From NCBI RefSeq assembly GCF_046237015.1, contig NZ_JBJYIN010000015.1, positions 60,866-124,865 on the forward strand: a DNA stretch of 64,000 nt. Reading direction: 5' to 3'. Made by a program: the position numbers and the translations under genes. The DNA is from JBJYIN01 sp046237015 (GTDB taxonomy: Bacteria; Pseudomonadota; Gammaproteobacteria; Enterobacterales; Enterobacteriaceae). Shown in pieces: positions 33,981 to 42,108 of the stretch (position 1 is the first letter of the stretch; each line of letters begins with the position of its first letter). Below the pieces are notes generated by a model. The model searched no databases, was not told the DNA's origin, and saw only the letters and a list, made by a program, of their open reading frames with translations.

Positions 33981-34647
33981 GATATTAAAAGATATATATC
34001 TTTATCCAGAGATTCAGGATTACGGAGAGGAATTTACATATCCGTTTAAAGAGTTAACTAGGTCGTTATGTAATTATCTTGGTCGGAAGGTAAAAGAAGC
34101 TAAATGTGAGACTATAGGGTTTAATAGAGTGTGCTTTATTGGTAGAAACGAACCAAATAGTCAACCATATGTAAACTCAAGCAATGTTCTTGGTGTTGAG
34201 ATATTTATTGACGAAAGTGAATATCGGAATACGTCGAAAGATGCATTGAATAAATATTTCTCAAGGCTTGTCATGGATGGCTTAGATAAGGTTGACGATA
34301 GATATCATTTGCCTAAGGACATCATAGTTAATGCAATCAATGAGTTTGAGCAGTCTGGGTTCGTAAATGAATGGATTTTTAAGAAAAAGAAATTAAAAGG
34401 TTATAAGATGACAGGTGTTTTGAAATGCCGGTTAACTTTAGATAGTTTTTTTCTTGATTTTGAAATTATCAGTGGGAACAATTCTATTTATAAAGAGAAT
34501 ATCATAACAGATCATCCCAATGATTTTGTGTTTTACTATCATCTTAATAAATTTAATATCACTGAAGATTATGTTGTTGAAGTTATAAATAAAGCTAATA
34601 ATGTCATATACTCAAAACAGTTGGCTGGTTTTTTAAGAGGTAAATAA
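33979..34647 (+). CDS. Putative Rhs immunity protein A2
   Basis: A 222-aa paralogue of the protein at 25466, sharing the start MILKDIYLYPEIQDYGEEF, the VNSSNVLGVEIFIDE block and FVNEWIFKKKKLKG. The C-terminal third is more diverged. Both copies sit directly behind related broken toxin tips, so the whole tip-immunity module has been duplicated and then diverged. The frame is intact and no signal peptide is seen. Confidence 0.65.
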   Translation: MILKDIYLYPEIQDYGEEFTYPFKELTRSLCNYLGRKVKEAKCETIGFNRVCFIGRNEPNSQPYVNSSNVLGVEIFIDESEYRNTSKDALNKYFSRLVMDGLDKVDDRYHLPKDIIVNAINEFEQSGFVNEWIFKKKKLKGYKMTGVLKCRLTLDSFFLDFEIISGNNSIYKENIITDHPNDFVFYYHLNKFNITEDYVVEVINKANNVIYSKQLAGFLRGK

Positions 34648-34806
34648 TAAAACCTGGAATCGGTTACCCAGTTTTTTCAACCATTTTATGGTCAGGTTAG
34701 TCGCTATAAATTAATCTGAGTTTTACTCAAGATGAACCGGGGCAATGGCTGAGGTATCAATTACTTTCCATAGTGAAAACGATTAAATTAATGGTTTAAA
34801 GTATGA

Positions 34807-34932
34807 GTCGGTTCTGACGGAGTAGGGAGAGTGTATAATAATTTCCCTCCGTCAATGAATTGTGGTAATTTTAATAAATGGGAAAATTATGCTGGAAAAC
34901 AAGGTCATTTTATTTTTAGAGGGAATATATGA
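34807..34932 (+). pseudogene. End of toxin tip J
   Basis: A frame without start reads GSDGVGRVYNNFPPSMNCGN then FNKWENYAGKQGHFIFRGNI and a TGA (34930-34932) that overlaps the next ATG as ATGA. It is interpreted as the C-terminal end of the toxin paired with the SUKH protein that follows. Confidence 0.55.
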
Positions 34933-35393
34933 ATTTTCTTGATGAAGCAGAAGAAAAAATGAAAGAGAGCGGTGAGAGGATTCGGTTCACTGGTGGTGTT
35001 GGCGAGGAAGAAATAAATGAGTTTGAAGCTTTGCTTGGTGTCGACTTTCCTGTGTCGTATAAGCTTTTTTTGAAAAAATATGGAGCGTTATCTTTTTGTG
35101 GTAATACATATTATGGAATTACACAAGATGGTAAAGACGCTAATGAGGTCCCTTGTGTTTATTTTTTAACAAAAGATGCAAGAGAACAGAATGATATCAA
35201 TAGTGCAATGATAAAAATTAAATCATCGGGTTATGGGCCTTCTTATGCTATAGATACTGATGTAACGGGAAAGGCCGGTGAGTCAGTAGTGGTAGAAACA
35301 TCTTTGGCTTTTAAAATGCATGGTGAAAAAACTATTATTGCAGATAACTTCGGCGATTTTTTTCTCAATCAAATAAAAGAATCACTGGCTTAA
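34929..35393 (+). CDS. SUKH (SMI1/KNR4) immunity protein J
   Basis: A 154-aa protein with the SUKH/SMI1-KNR4 pattern: IxEFExLLGVDFPVSYKLFLKKYGAL near residues 33-58, later YGITQDGKD and a conserved SSGYGPSYAIDT. SUKH proteins are the commonest immunity superfamily of polymorphic toxin systems. The start overlaps the stop of toxin fragment J (ATGA). It is paralogous to the SUKH gene at 35619, so two related modules sit in tandem. Confidence 0.85.
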   Translation: MNFLDEAEEKMKESGERIRFTGGVGEEEINEFEALLGVDFPVSYKLFLKKYGALSFCGNTYYGITQDGKDANEVPCVYFLTKDAREQNDINSAMIKIKSSGYGPSYAIDTDVTGKAGESVVVETSLAFKMHGEKTIIADNFGDFFLNQIKESLA

Positions 35394-35410
35394 TTATTTT
35401 TGGATATGTA

Positions 35411-35569
35411 ATGAAAACTAGAAGTGATCTGAAAATTTCTCCGATTTTATATAATGAAAATGGTGATGTAATTGGGAATGTGGATTTTAAAAGTAATGGT
35501 ATGGAATCTGTCAATTGTTATTTAGGGTATAGCGCTTACCCATCAATGAATCTAAGTTATTTTAATTGA
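35411..35569 (+). pseudogene. Toxin tip K fragment
   Basis: A 52-codon frame reads SDLKISPILYNENGDVIGNV then DFKSNGMESVNCYLGY. The segment YNENGDVIGNVDFK is similar to YDDNGNVIGHVDLK of tip D, so the two toxins share a linker subdomain. The remainder of the toxin is missing. The next gene is a SUKH immunity protein. Confidence 0.5.
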
Positions 35570-35618
35570 TGAGGGAATTTTGTAAAAAAAAGATGCTTGA
35601 TTTTTTTAGGAAAAACCG

Positions 35619-36089
35619 ATGATTGATGAGTTATTTCTTAAAGTTGAAAGAATAATGACTGACAGTGGAGAATCTCACTATGGCAGTGGCACTGCCTTAG
35701 ACGAGGATATTATTAATTATGAGTCGGTCTTAGGTGTTTCATTCCCCGAGTCATATAAGATTTTTCTCCGCAAGTATGGAACACTCACATTTAATGGAGA
35801 ATCATTTTACGGTATATCAAAAAAAGGTTTTGCAGCTACCTCAGCTCCTGATGTGCGATATGTGACGCTCGAAGCGAGAAAACTAGGTAACATTGATAAC
35901 GCGATGATACAAATAAAGTCATCTGGTTATGGTCCAATTTTTTCTATAGATACATTAATGCTGGGTAAAACGGGAGAAGCTGCTGTTGTAGAAACTGAGC
36001 TTTCATTCAAGAGAGGTAATAATAAAATCGTGATCGCACAAAGCTTTGCCGATTTTTTATTGAGTGAAATAGAAGAGTCTCTGATTTAA
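35619..36089 (+). CDS. SUKH (SMI1/KNR4) immunity protein K
   Basis: A 156-aa SUKH protein, about half identical by eye to the protein at 34929 (YESVLGVSFPESYKIFLRKYG, FYGISKKG, IKSSGYGPIFSIDT). The frame is intact with no signal peptide. The RBS AGGAAAAACCG is weak. A short C-terminal SymE remnant follows on the other strand. Tandem SUKH genes usually reflect exposure to several related toxins. Confidence 0.85.
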   Translation: MIDELFLKVERIMTDSGESHYGSGTALDEDIINYESVLGVSFPESYKIFLRKYGTLTFNGESFYGISKKGFAATSAPDVRYVTLEARKLGNIDNAMIQIKSSGYGPIFSIDTLMLGKTGEAAVVETELSFKRGNNKIVIAQSFADFLLSEIEESLI

Positions 36090-36120
36090 TTTTTTTATTT
36101 TATGATTAGGTTATCTACTA

Positions 36121-36185
36121 TCAATTAATCTCCGATTCAATAATAATCCTGCCGCATTTCACCATTATGGTATCAGACATCTTGG
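36121..36185 (-). pseudogene. C-terminal SymE-type remnant (copy 3)
   Basis: The minus-strand reading KMSDTIMVKCGRIIIESEIN before a TGA corresponds to the last 20 residues of copy 1 (RMPVTAMVESGR, IIETKINL). The upstream part is lost. A still shorter relic (DNA only) is visible near 34690-34715. Confidence 0.5.
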
Positions 36186-36387
36186 TGGGTTAGTGACCAA
36201 TGTATCTGCCAGCAGCAGTGTATAGGTAGGTGTATGTCGTGGAACTTTGGAAGAGAGTCGGTCCGTCTATATGCTTGAATCGTTGCCGCTTAATGCTCGG
36301 TATTCGGTTAATATGTTATACACTCAAACATCGAAAAATCTTTGGAGATTGCGAGACTATCTGTGAGTGAGGTAAATTAGGTGGTAG

Positions 36388-36462
36388 GATATTGTATACG
36401 GAATAGATGGTGGTATGAAAGCACCTAGGCTTTATGGAAGAATCGATCAGGATAAATCATGA
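36388..36462 (+). pseudogene. End of toxin tip L
   Basis: A frame without start reads DIVYGIDGGMKAPRLYGRID then QDKS and a TGA overlapping the next ATG (ATGA). It resembles the end of tip O (YGVLGGMGISKI...GRLD), which also precedes a paralogous immunity gene. Confidence 0.5.
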
Positions 36463-36935
36463 AAATATCTTTCCATGCTGTAAATAGATTAATAAAAATA
36501 AATTGGTTTTCTCATGTCGGTGACCAATTTTTTGTACCTAATGTTAAAGTCGCGAACTCTTTTGGCGAAGCGATGTTATTTTTAAGTAGCCCTGATTGGG
36601 AAAATGTTACATTGGAGGAGTCCAACGATATGTCTGGGTATCTTTCAATTAAATATCCCTCTGCTTTACAAGAATGGAATAGCCTGGCGATAGACGCTAA
36701 GACTTTTTGGCGAGATGAATTATCAAAAAGAATACCTGATTTAGATGGTTTTGATAATGTTTTGCTTCTACAGTGTATTGAATGGGATATTATTCACTAC
36801 TTAATTGAAGATGCATATAAAGATAAAATAAAAAAATCACTATTTTTTGATTCTCTGATTTGTATTTATGAATCAGGACACATTCCCTGCGGTTGGGACG
36901 GCAACTGGCCTAATGGTAATTTAGTCGTTTATTGA
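36459..36935 (+). CDS. Putative immunity protein L, paired paralogue of O
   Basis: A 158-aa soluble protein that is the same length as the product at 38292 and clearly paralogous to it: both have the blocks SPDWEN/SDEWEN, LIEDAYKDKIKKSLFF/LLEDAYKEKLKQPLFF and end in GHIPCGWDG-WPNGN--VY. Family name not recognised. It follows toxin fragment L with an ATGA overlap and precedes a CdiI_3-like gene. The second copy lies in the same two-gene order, so the pair was duplicated as a unit. Confidence 0.65.
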   Translation: MKISFHAVNRLIKINWFSHVGDQFFVPNVKVANSFGEAMLFLSSPDWENVTLEESNDMSGYLSIKYPSALQEWNSLAIDAKTFWRDELSKRIPDLDGFDNVLLLQCIEWDIIHYLIEDAYKDKIKKSLFFDSLICIYESGHIPCGWDGNWPNGNLVVY

Positions 36936-37054
36936 TATATAAAATGGCAGGATGCGATCACTCGCTCCTTCCAACCTTTAAGGGAACTGGACCTCCTCCG
37001 TGTGAGGTTGTGAGATATAGAACGATTCACTGTCGGTCGTTCGTAGGGAATGAT

Positions 37055-37543
37055 ATGAAAATATATGATGCCATTATTTATGAGTACAATGATAAGTATT
37101 TTATTATTCAACGCTCCAGACAAGATAAACGTCGGACAGATAGTCCTAGTGAAAATGTTGCATTAGCTGCTGCGTTGCCAACAAATGTTGATATCATTAC
37201 GTTAGGTAAAGAAGCACTGACGGCGATAGATAATTATGATGTTATTGACCCTGCATATAAGCCGTGGGAACTGAAAGAGTTACGAAAACAGCTTTGTGGT
37301 TGGGTGGGGGCAAGATCTTATACTGGCTTATTAAAGAATTGCCGGATCGTTCTTCTTTATAAAGACTTTGATGAGGGAAAAATAAAAGTTATTCCTTTTG
37401 ATAATCACAATATCAAGGCATGGGAAAGCATGATGAGCGATGATATCATCATTCTTCCTATTGACGCGGCTATCGATAATGTAGGTATAGCAATAGATAA
37501 GGCTCTCTCGATATCGACATATCATCCAGAACGAAAAAAATAA
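37055..37543 (+). CDS. CdiI_3-like contact-dependent inhibition immunity protein M
   Basis: A 162-aa protein with the pattern KYFIIQRSRQDK, SPSENVALAAALP, ELRKQLCGWVGARSYTGLL and KVIPFDNHN. It resembles immunity proteins annotated CdiI_3 in contact-dependent growth inhibition systems (recognised by eye). The ATG at 37055 has AGGGA upstream; the frame is open for 41 codons before it (with CEVVRYRTIHCRSFVGND), possibly an in-frame relic of a toxin end. About 210 bp inside the gene are identical to the broken copy at 38808. Confidence 0.7.
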   Translation: MKIYDAIIYEYNDKYFIIQRSRQDKRRTDSPSENVALAAALPTNVDIITLGKEALTAIDNYDVIDPAYKPWELKELRKQLCGWVGARSYTGLLKNCRIVLLYKDFDEGKIKVIPFDNHNIKAWESMMSDDIIILPIDAAIDNVGIAIDKALSISTYHPERKK

Positions 37544-37701
37544 ACTACTGCTAGATTTAGCTAGTCAATTTATTTTATTAAAAATTGGAATGAATAATGG
37601 CGTCAAAGAAAGGAAAATATCGACTGATAATTTTATCGAATCAATTAGATGAAGTGAAGATATGATCGATGTATTTATATGGCATAAGGGTAAGGTTGAT
37701 A

Positions 37702-38055
37702 ATGAGAAATATAATTAATTACCCAGATGATATTGATTTTCTGTCGTTTTTTGAGTCAGAACCATCTTATATATCTTCTGACTTACAATGTGTGGCCTAT
37801 ACAGTATCCAATCATGGTGTGACTATTGAGTTTTCATATAATGTCATGGAAGGTTGGATTCAAGTGAAACTCTATTCTAATGAACATGTAGTAAGTCAGT
37901 ATCTGACAGAAGGGGTTAAAGATATTGTATTAAGAAAAGACAAAAGCGGTGAATATGTTTTTATTGAAGTTCTTTTGTCTGAGGTGGATACAAAGATAGA
38001 AATAGCGTGGAATCCATTAGTCTCTGTAAAAATAAATTCACTTATAAATAGTTAA
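37702..38055 (+). CDS. Putative immunity protein N
   Basis: A 117-aa acidic soluble protein (MRNIINYPDDIDFLSFF) of unknown family with strand-rich sequence. An overlapping frame ending DMIDVFIWHKGKVDNEKYN (stop near 37718) runs into its start and probably is the end of the cognate toxin tip. An open frame begins upstream at 37669 without RBS. A decayed hairpin of the module type follows (38072-38110). Confidence 0.55.
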   Translation: MRNIINYPDDIDFLSFFESEPSYISSDLQCVAYTVSNHGVTIEFSYNVMEGWIQVKLYSNEHVVSQYLTEGVKDIVLRKDKSGEYVFIEVLLSEVDTKIEIAWNPLVSVKINSLINS

Positions 38056-38206
38056 CTTTATTTTATATAAAACATGGGAAGACCTAAGTAATCGCAATGA
38101 TCCTTCTATGTACCACAGTGATTGATATCCAAGTCAATCGCCAAAATGACACTAACGTGTTGAAAAATTTATGGTTACTCTTTAGTTGGTTTAATGACAT
38201 AAGTGA

Positions 38207-38308
38207 AATAAAGTGTTTAAAGTTAGGGATGAATATGGTGTACTTGGTGGTATGGGTATATCAAAGATATCTGAAGAAATAGGGAGGCTAGATGATAAGT
38301 ATATCTGA
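38207..38308 (+). pseudogene. End of toxin tip O
   Basis: The frame reads NKVFKVRDEYGVLGGMGISK then ISEEIGRLDDKYI and a TGA at 38306-38308, 17 bp inside the next gene. It has no start codon of its own and is taken as the C-terminal end of a displaced toxin, similar to tip L. Confidence 0.5.
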
Positions 38309-38768
38309 TCTTGCCAAAAAAAGGATTGAAGGGATAGATTGGTTTAATCGTGTGAGTCAAGAATGTCATGACTCTTTTTATAAAGTGGTTAATTTCGATA
38401 GCTTTATTATTTTAATTCAAAGTGATGAATGGGAAAATTCCACATTAGATGCTAGGAATGAGATTACTGGTTTTTTGGCTAAAAAACATGCTGTGATTTA
38501 CCAAAACTGGAATAAACTAGCTGAAGAAGCCCGAGAATTTGTGGAGAATGTTATTATACCAACGGTTCCAAATATAGATGAAGTTGATATGAATATAGTA
38601 TTAACTAATGTAAAGTGGGACTTAGTTAATTATTTATTAGAAGACGCATATAAAGAAAAATTAAAACAACCTCTCTTTTTTTATAAACTGGTGTCTGTTT
38701 ATGAACGTGGGCATATTCCCTGTGGTTGGGATGGCGAGTGGCCTAATGGTAATTTTATTGTTTATTAA
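38292..38768 (+). CDS. Putative immunity protein O, paired paralogue of L
   Basis: A 158-aa protein paralogous to the product at 36459, with the same C-terminal GHIPCGWDGEWPNG motif. RBS AGGGAGG precedes the ATG at 38292. The start lies inside the end of toxin fragment O. It is followed, 39 bp later, by a broken copy of the CdiI_3-like gene, repeating the L-M order. The frame is intact, in contrast to its neighbour. Confidence 0.65.
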   Translation: MISISDLAKKRIEGIDWFNRVSQECHDSFYKVVNFDSFIILIQSDEWENSTLDARNEITGFLAKKHAVIYQNWNKLAEEAREFVENVIIPTVPNIDEVDMNIVLTNVKWDLVNYLLEDAYKEKLKQPLFFYKLVSVYERGHIPCGWDGEWPNGNFIVY

Positions 38769-38807
38769 TAATGGTTTTAAACTATTGGATGATTTATAGG
38801 GATTTAT

Positions 38808-39103
38808 ATGCAAAAGCATAGCTCAATTGTTTATGAATTCGGTGATAAATATTTTATTATTCAGCGTTCGAGGCAATCAAAGAATATGGCTGAGAGTCCT
38901 AGTGAAAATGTTGCATTAGCTGCTGCGTTGCCAACAAATGTTGATATCATTACGTTAGGTAAAGAAGCACTGACGGCGATAGATAATTATGATGTTATTG
39001 ACCCTGCATATAAGCCGTGGGAACTGAAAGAGTTACGAAAACAGCTTTGTGGTTGGGTGGGGCAAGATCTTATACTGGCTTATTAAAGAATTGCCGGATC
39101 GTT
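38808..39103 (+). pseudogene. CdiI_3-like gene, frameshifted and truncated copy P
   Basis: Starts normally (MQKHSSIVYEFGDKYFIIQR) and from 38895 to 39103 is identical to 37142-37351 except for one G missing in a run (GGGG at 39059-39062 versus GGGGG at 37306-37310). The shift ends the frame at 39086 after 92 codons. After 39103 similarity stops, so the 3' third is also lost. Confidence 0.8.
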
Positions 39104-39212
39104 ATAAAACATGGGAAGACTAAAGTAATTGCAATGATCTGGCCAGCGATGAGGAAAGTATTCCTTTTTACTGTAGTAAATGCTTGCAACAAATTGAGAA
39201 TTAGGAAGTGAA

Positions 39213-39671
39213 ATGATGAAGCTCAGGGAAGTGTTAAGTATTTACTGGAATAGTACGCTTGGAGAGGTTGAAGGACAAACGTTTTATTCATATTCTAATG
39301 ATGTGAATTATTCTTTGCCAAGATTTCCTGCAATGATCTGGGATAATGTTGAGTTTAAATCTCAAAAAATATTTGGTGATGATTGGGTGGTATGGTTATG
39401 GGACGTTAAGTTCAATGAGTATCAAAATGACTGGCTTAATAAAACAGAGAAAACATTATTGTATTTTATTGAAAATAGAGCAGTGGTGAGTTGGTGTGGG
39501 GTGGATAGCTGCTTTTCAGATCCTCCAGGATTATTTGATCCTGGCGAAATGTCTGAAGGAGTATACGCAGCAATGGGGAATGATAAAAAATTTATTTGCC
39601 ATGTTAATTTCAATGATGAGTATAATAACTTAGAAATAGAAGAGTTAATAAAATTGAAGTCGATGTTATAA
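39213..39671 (+). CDS. Putative immunity protein Q
   Basis: A 152-aa soluble protein rich in Trp and acidic residues (DDWVVWLWDVKFNEYQNDW, VVSWCGVDSCF). No family is recognised. RBS AGGAAG at 39203; a second ATG at 39216 is equally well placed. Just upstream a broken frame ends in FYCSKCLQQIEN (stop at 39202), probably a relic of a previous module. The frame is intact. Confidence 0.55.
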   Translation: MMKLREVLSIYWNSTLGEVEGQTFYSYSNDVNYSLPRFPAMIWDNVEFKSQKIFGDDWVVWLWDVKFNEYQNDWLNKTEKTLLYFIENRAVVSWCGVDSCFSDPPGLFDPGEMSEGVYAAMGNDKKFICHVNFNDEYNNLEIEELIKLKSML

Positions 39672-39706
39672 TTCTCTTGGTTTGTAGTTGAATATAGGGT
39701 GTTAAT

Positions 39707-40159
39707 ATGGATGTTATAAGTAATTTTAAATTAATAGATAACCTTGGTGAATATGATAAAGTGAGTAATGTTAATCATTTAATCATTTAATCATTTAATC
39801 ATTTAAACGTTTTTGAGTTATTGCCATATGGCATTTCATGGTTATGCAACGAAAATAAGCAAGAGATTATTTATACAGACAAGATAATACCCCTGCCTCT
39901 TCAGGATAATTCCGGAATCGCGTTAATTAAATCACCATTTAGTAAAGAAGATAGTCAGGCTTATATTATAAATCCTCATGGTGATATTTGTTTTGATATA
40001 GGTGAGTCTATTAGAAAGAATGAAAGAGATGCCATTATGAGTGATGTGTATTATATATTTAATGATCTTTTTTTCTTTTTTAATGTAAATGGATGCGACT
40101 ATAGAATTCAGGTTGAACCAAAGGTAGGAATCGTTGGGGAAGTGATTCTCTCTTATTAA
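39707..40159 (+). pseudogene. Immunity-type gene R interrupted by an expanded 8-bp repeat
   Basis: From ATG 39707 the frame reads MDVISNFKLIDNLGEYDKV and reaches a TAA at 39788 inside four tandem copies of AATCATTT. The same frame then continues open to 40159 (VFELLPYGISWLCNENK...). With one repeat copy the protein would be continuous at about 142 aa; with two or more the TAA appears. So the gene is switched off or dead through repeat expansion. No family is recognised; a module hairpin follows. Confidence 0.7.
39773..39804. repeat. Four tandem copies of AATCATTT
   Basis: Copies lie at 39773, 39781, 39789 and 39797. Because three copies equal 24 bp, removal of three copies keeps the frame and removes the stop. 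Such short repeats can change length by slippage. Confidence 0.9.
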
Positions 40160-40173
40160 GAACGTATTGCAGG

Positions 40174-40213
40174 CAGAAAGTGATCGCAACGATCCTTCCG
40201 GCTTTTTTTAAAC
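40174..40213 (+). terminator. Module terminator closing the island
   Basis: GCAGAAAGTGATC-GCAAC-GATCCTTCCGGC followed by a run of T, of the same plan as the other module hairpins. It is the last island signature before chromosomal-type DNA resumes. Confidence 0.75.
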
Positions 40214-40388
40214 GAAATATTTTTATTGTGCGTTCTGTTGTTACCTATTGCTGGTTTAATAGGAAACGATAGATTAGCAAGGAAATTATTCCCCTCCGAA
40301 AACAAACTGTCATTTAACTGACTCCTTTCTGACATGCTTGCTCTCTATGGTAATGCCTCTGTGTTTCACATTGAGTCACCATCACGCT

Positions 40389-41261
40389 ATGCGAGCAAAA
40401 TATTTCCCTTATCTTGTGTTGTTGCCGACGCTGGTTTTTCTCTTCGCTTTCACCTATTTCCCTTTATTCCGTTCGGTTATCGACAGCTTGTATGACACCC
40501 GGTTGAATGCCGGTCAGCCACGGTTTGTCGGCATGGATAATTTTGTTCGTCTATTACAGGACGATGTGTTTTGGCAGGCATTGTTGAATAACCTGTTGTA
40601 CATCCTGATGACGGTCATTCCTGGCGTCTTGCTGGCGCTGCTGCTGGCGGTTCTACTGTGGGAAAATTCGCGGATTAACCGTTGGCTACGTACCGCTTTT
40701 TTCTTCCCGATGATTATTCCGTTAGTGAGCGCGGCTACGCTGTGGCTGTTCATCTTTATGCCTGGGCTGGGTCTGCTGGACTATTATCTGGCAAAAGCAT
40801 TCGGGCCGATGAATAACAACTATCTTGGCATGAGCGACAGTGCGCTCGTGGCCGTGAGCGTTATTGGCATTTGGAAATTTGCCGGTTACTACATGCTATT
40901 TTTCCTGGCTGGATTACAGTCTATTTCTACCTCTGCGCGTGAGGCCGCCTTGATGGAAGGCGCGTCTCGGCGTCAGGTTTTTTTCTACGTGACCCTACCG
41001 CTATTGCGGCCCACTATCGCGTTTGTGGTGACCATCGCGTTCATTTATGCCATTACCCAAATTGACCATGTGGCAGTGATGACGCGTGGCGGGCCGAATA
41101 ATGCCACCACTGTACTGCTCTACTACATTCAGGATCTGGCGAATGATACCCACGATCTTGGCAAAGCCTCTGCCGCGACCTTTTTAACGTTGGTGCTGCT
41201 GTTTGTATTTTCCATGATGAACCTGAAAGTGTTGGAAAAAGGAGCGCACTATGAACGTTGA
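40389..41261 (+). CDS. Ugp-like ABC transporter permease (UgpA-type)
   Basis: A 290-aa inner-membrane protein with six predicted membrane segments and the EAA loop EAALMEGASRRQVFFYVTLP typical of CUT1-type sugar/glycerol-phosphate importers. The ATG at 40389 gives a normal N terminus (MRAKYFPYLVLLPTLVFLF); upstream in-frame ATGs at 40338 and 40350 add an unlikely extension. It overlaps the second permease by 11 bp. It probably imports glycerophosphodiesters with the other genes of this operon. Confidence 0.85.
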   Translation: MRAKYFPYLVLLPTLVFLFAFTYFPLFRSVIDSLYDTRLNAGQPRFVGMDNFVRLLQDDVFWQALLNNLLYILMTVIPGVLLALLLAVLLWENSRINRWLRTAFFFPMIIPLVSAATLWLFIFMPGLGLLDYYLAKAFGPMNNNYLGMSDSALVAVSVIGIWKFAGYYMLFFLAGLQSISTSAREAALMEGASRRQVFFYVTLPLLRPTIAFVVTIAFIYAITQIDHVAVMTRGGPNNATTVLLYYIQDLANDTHDLGKASAATFLTLVLLFVFSMMNLKVLEKGAHYER

Positions 41262-42096
41262 GAATCGCCATCCACTGCGTGTGACCACGCATTTTACGTT
41301 ACCGCTATTACTGATTTGTGCCGCGATACTGTGGGTTAGTCCGTTTATCTGGATGTTGTCTTCTTCTGTCAGTACCGGCAGTTTCGGTAGTGACATGGCA
41401 TCGTTGCTGCCACGCCTGCCGCTGACGCTGGATAACTTTCGTGACGCATGGGATAGCGCCGATTGGCTACGTCTTTACGCGAATACGCTGATCTTTGCGA
41501 TCGGGACGTTTCTGGTACAGCTGGTGACGATAACGACCGCTGGCTACATCTTCGCGTACCACCAGTTTCGAGGCAAAACGCTGTTGTTTTATCTGTTGTT
41601 AATCCAACTGATGATCATGCCGGTTGTCATGATGGTGCCCAATATGATGACGCTGAAACAGCTTGGGCTATTGAATACGCTAACGGGTGTCATGATGCCG
41701 TATTTCGCTTCGGCATTTGGTGTGTTTCTGATGCGCCAGGCCTTTCTCAATATCGCCAAAGAAATAGAGGAAGCGGCGTTGATGGAAGGGTGCCGCTGGT
41801 GGCAGGTGGTCTTTCACGTCCTCATCCCCATGACCTGGCCGTCTATTCTGGCGTTTGCCACGGTCAGTATTACCTATCACTGGAATGAATATCTCTGGCC
41901 GCTGATGGTACTGAACGATCCCGATAAACAGGTTTTAACGATCGGGTTGGTGTCGTTTGCCATGGGTGCAGAATCCGGTGGGCAATGGGGATTGATCTGT
42001 GCGGGAACCCTGTTGGTTTGTTTGCCGCTGATGCTGGCGTTCGTGCTGTTCCAGAAACAGTTTCTCAGTAGTTTTGGCTTTTCAGGCATTAAATAA
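41251..42096 (+). CDS. Ugp-like ABC transporter permease (UgpE-type)
   Basis: A 281-aa protein (E. coli UgpE 281 aa) with six membrane segments and the EAA loop EEAALMEGCRWWQVVFHVLIP. It begins inside the end of the first permease gene with an AAAAGGAG RBS. It forms the heterodimeric channel with the preceding product and couples to the ATPase two genes downstream. It is followed after 12 bp by gpdQ. Confidence 0.87.
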   Translation: MNVENRHPLRVTTHFTLPLLLICAAILWVSPFIWMLSSSVSTGSFGSDMASLLPRLPLTLDNFRDAWDSADWLRLYANTLIFAIGTFLVQLVTITTAGYIFAYHQFRGKTLLFYLLLIQLMIMPVVMMVPNMMTLKQLGLLNTLTGVMMPYFASAFGVFLMRQAFLNIAKEIEEAALMEGCRWWQVVFHVLIPMTWPSILAFATVSITYHWNEYLWPLMVLNDPDKQVLTIGLVSFAMGAESGGQWGLICAGTLLVCLPLMLAFVLFQKQFLSSFGFSGIK

Positions 42097-42108
42097 GAGG
42101 TGGGAGTG

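Noticed and set aside
39017..39211. 64-codon frame following the broken CdiI_3-like copy
   Set aside because: It is only the shifted continuation of the pseudogene and has no RBS.
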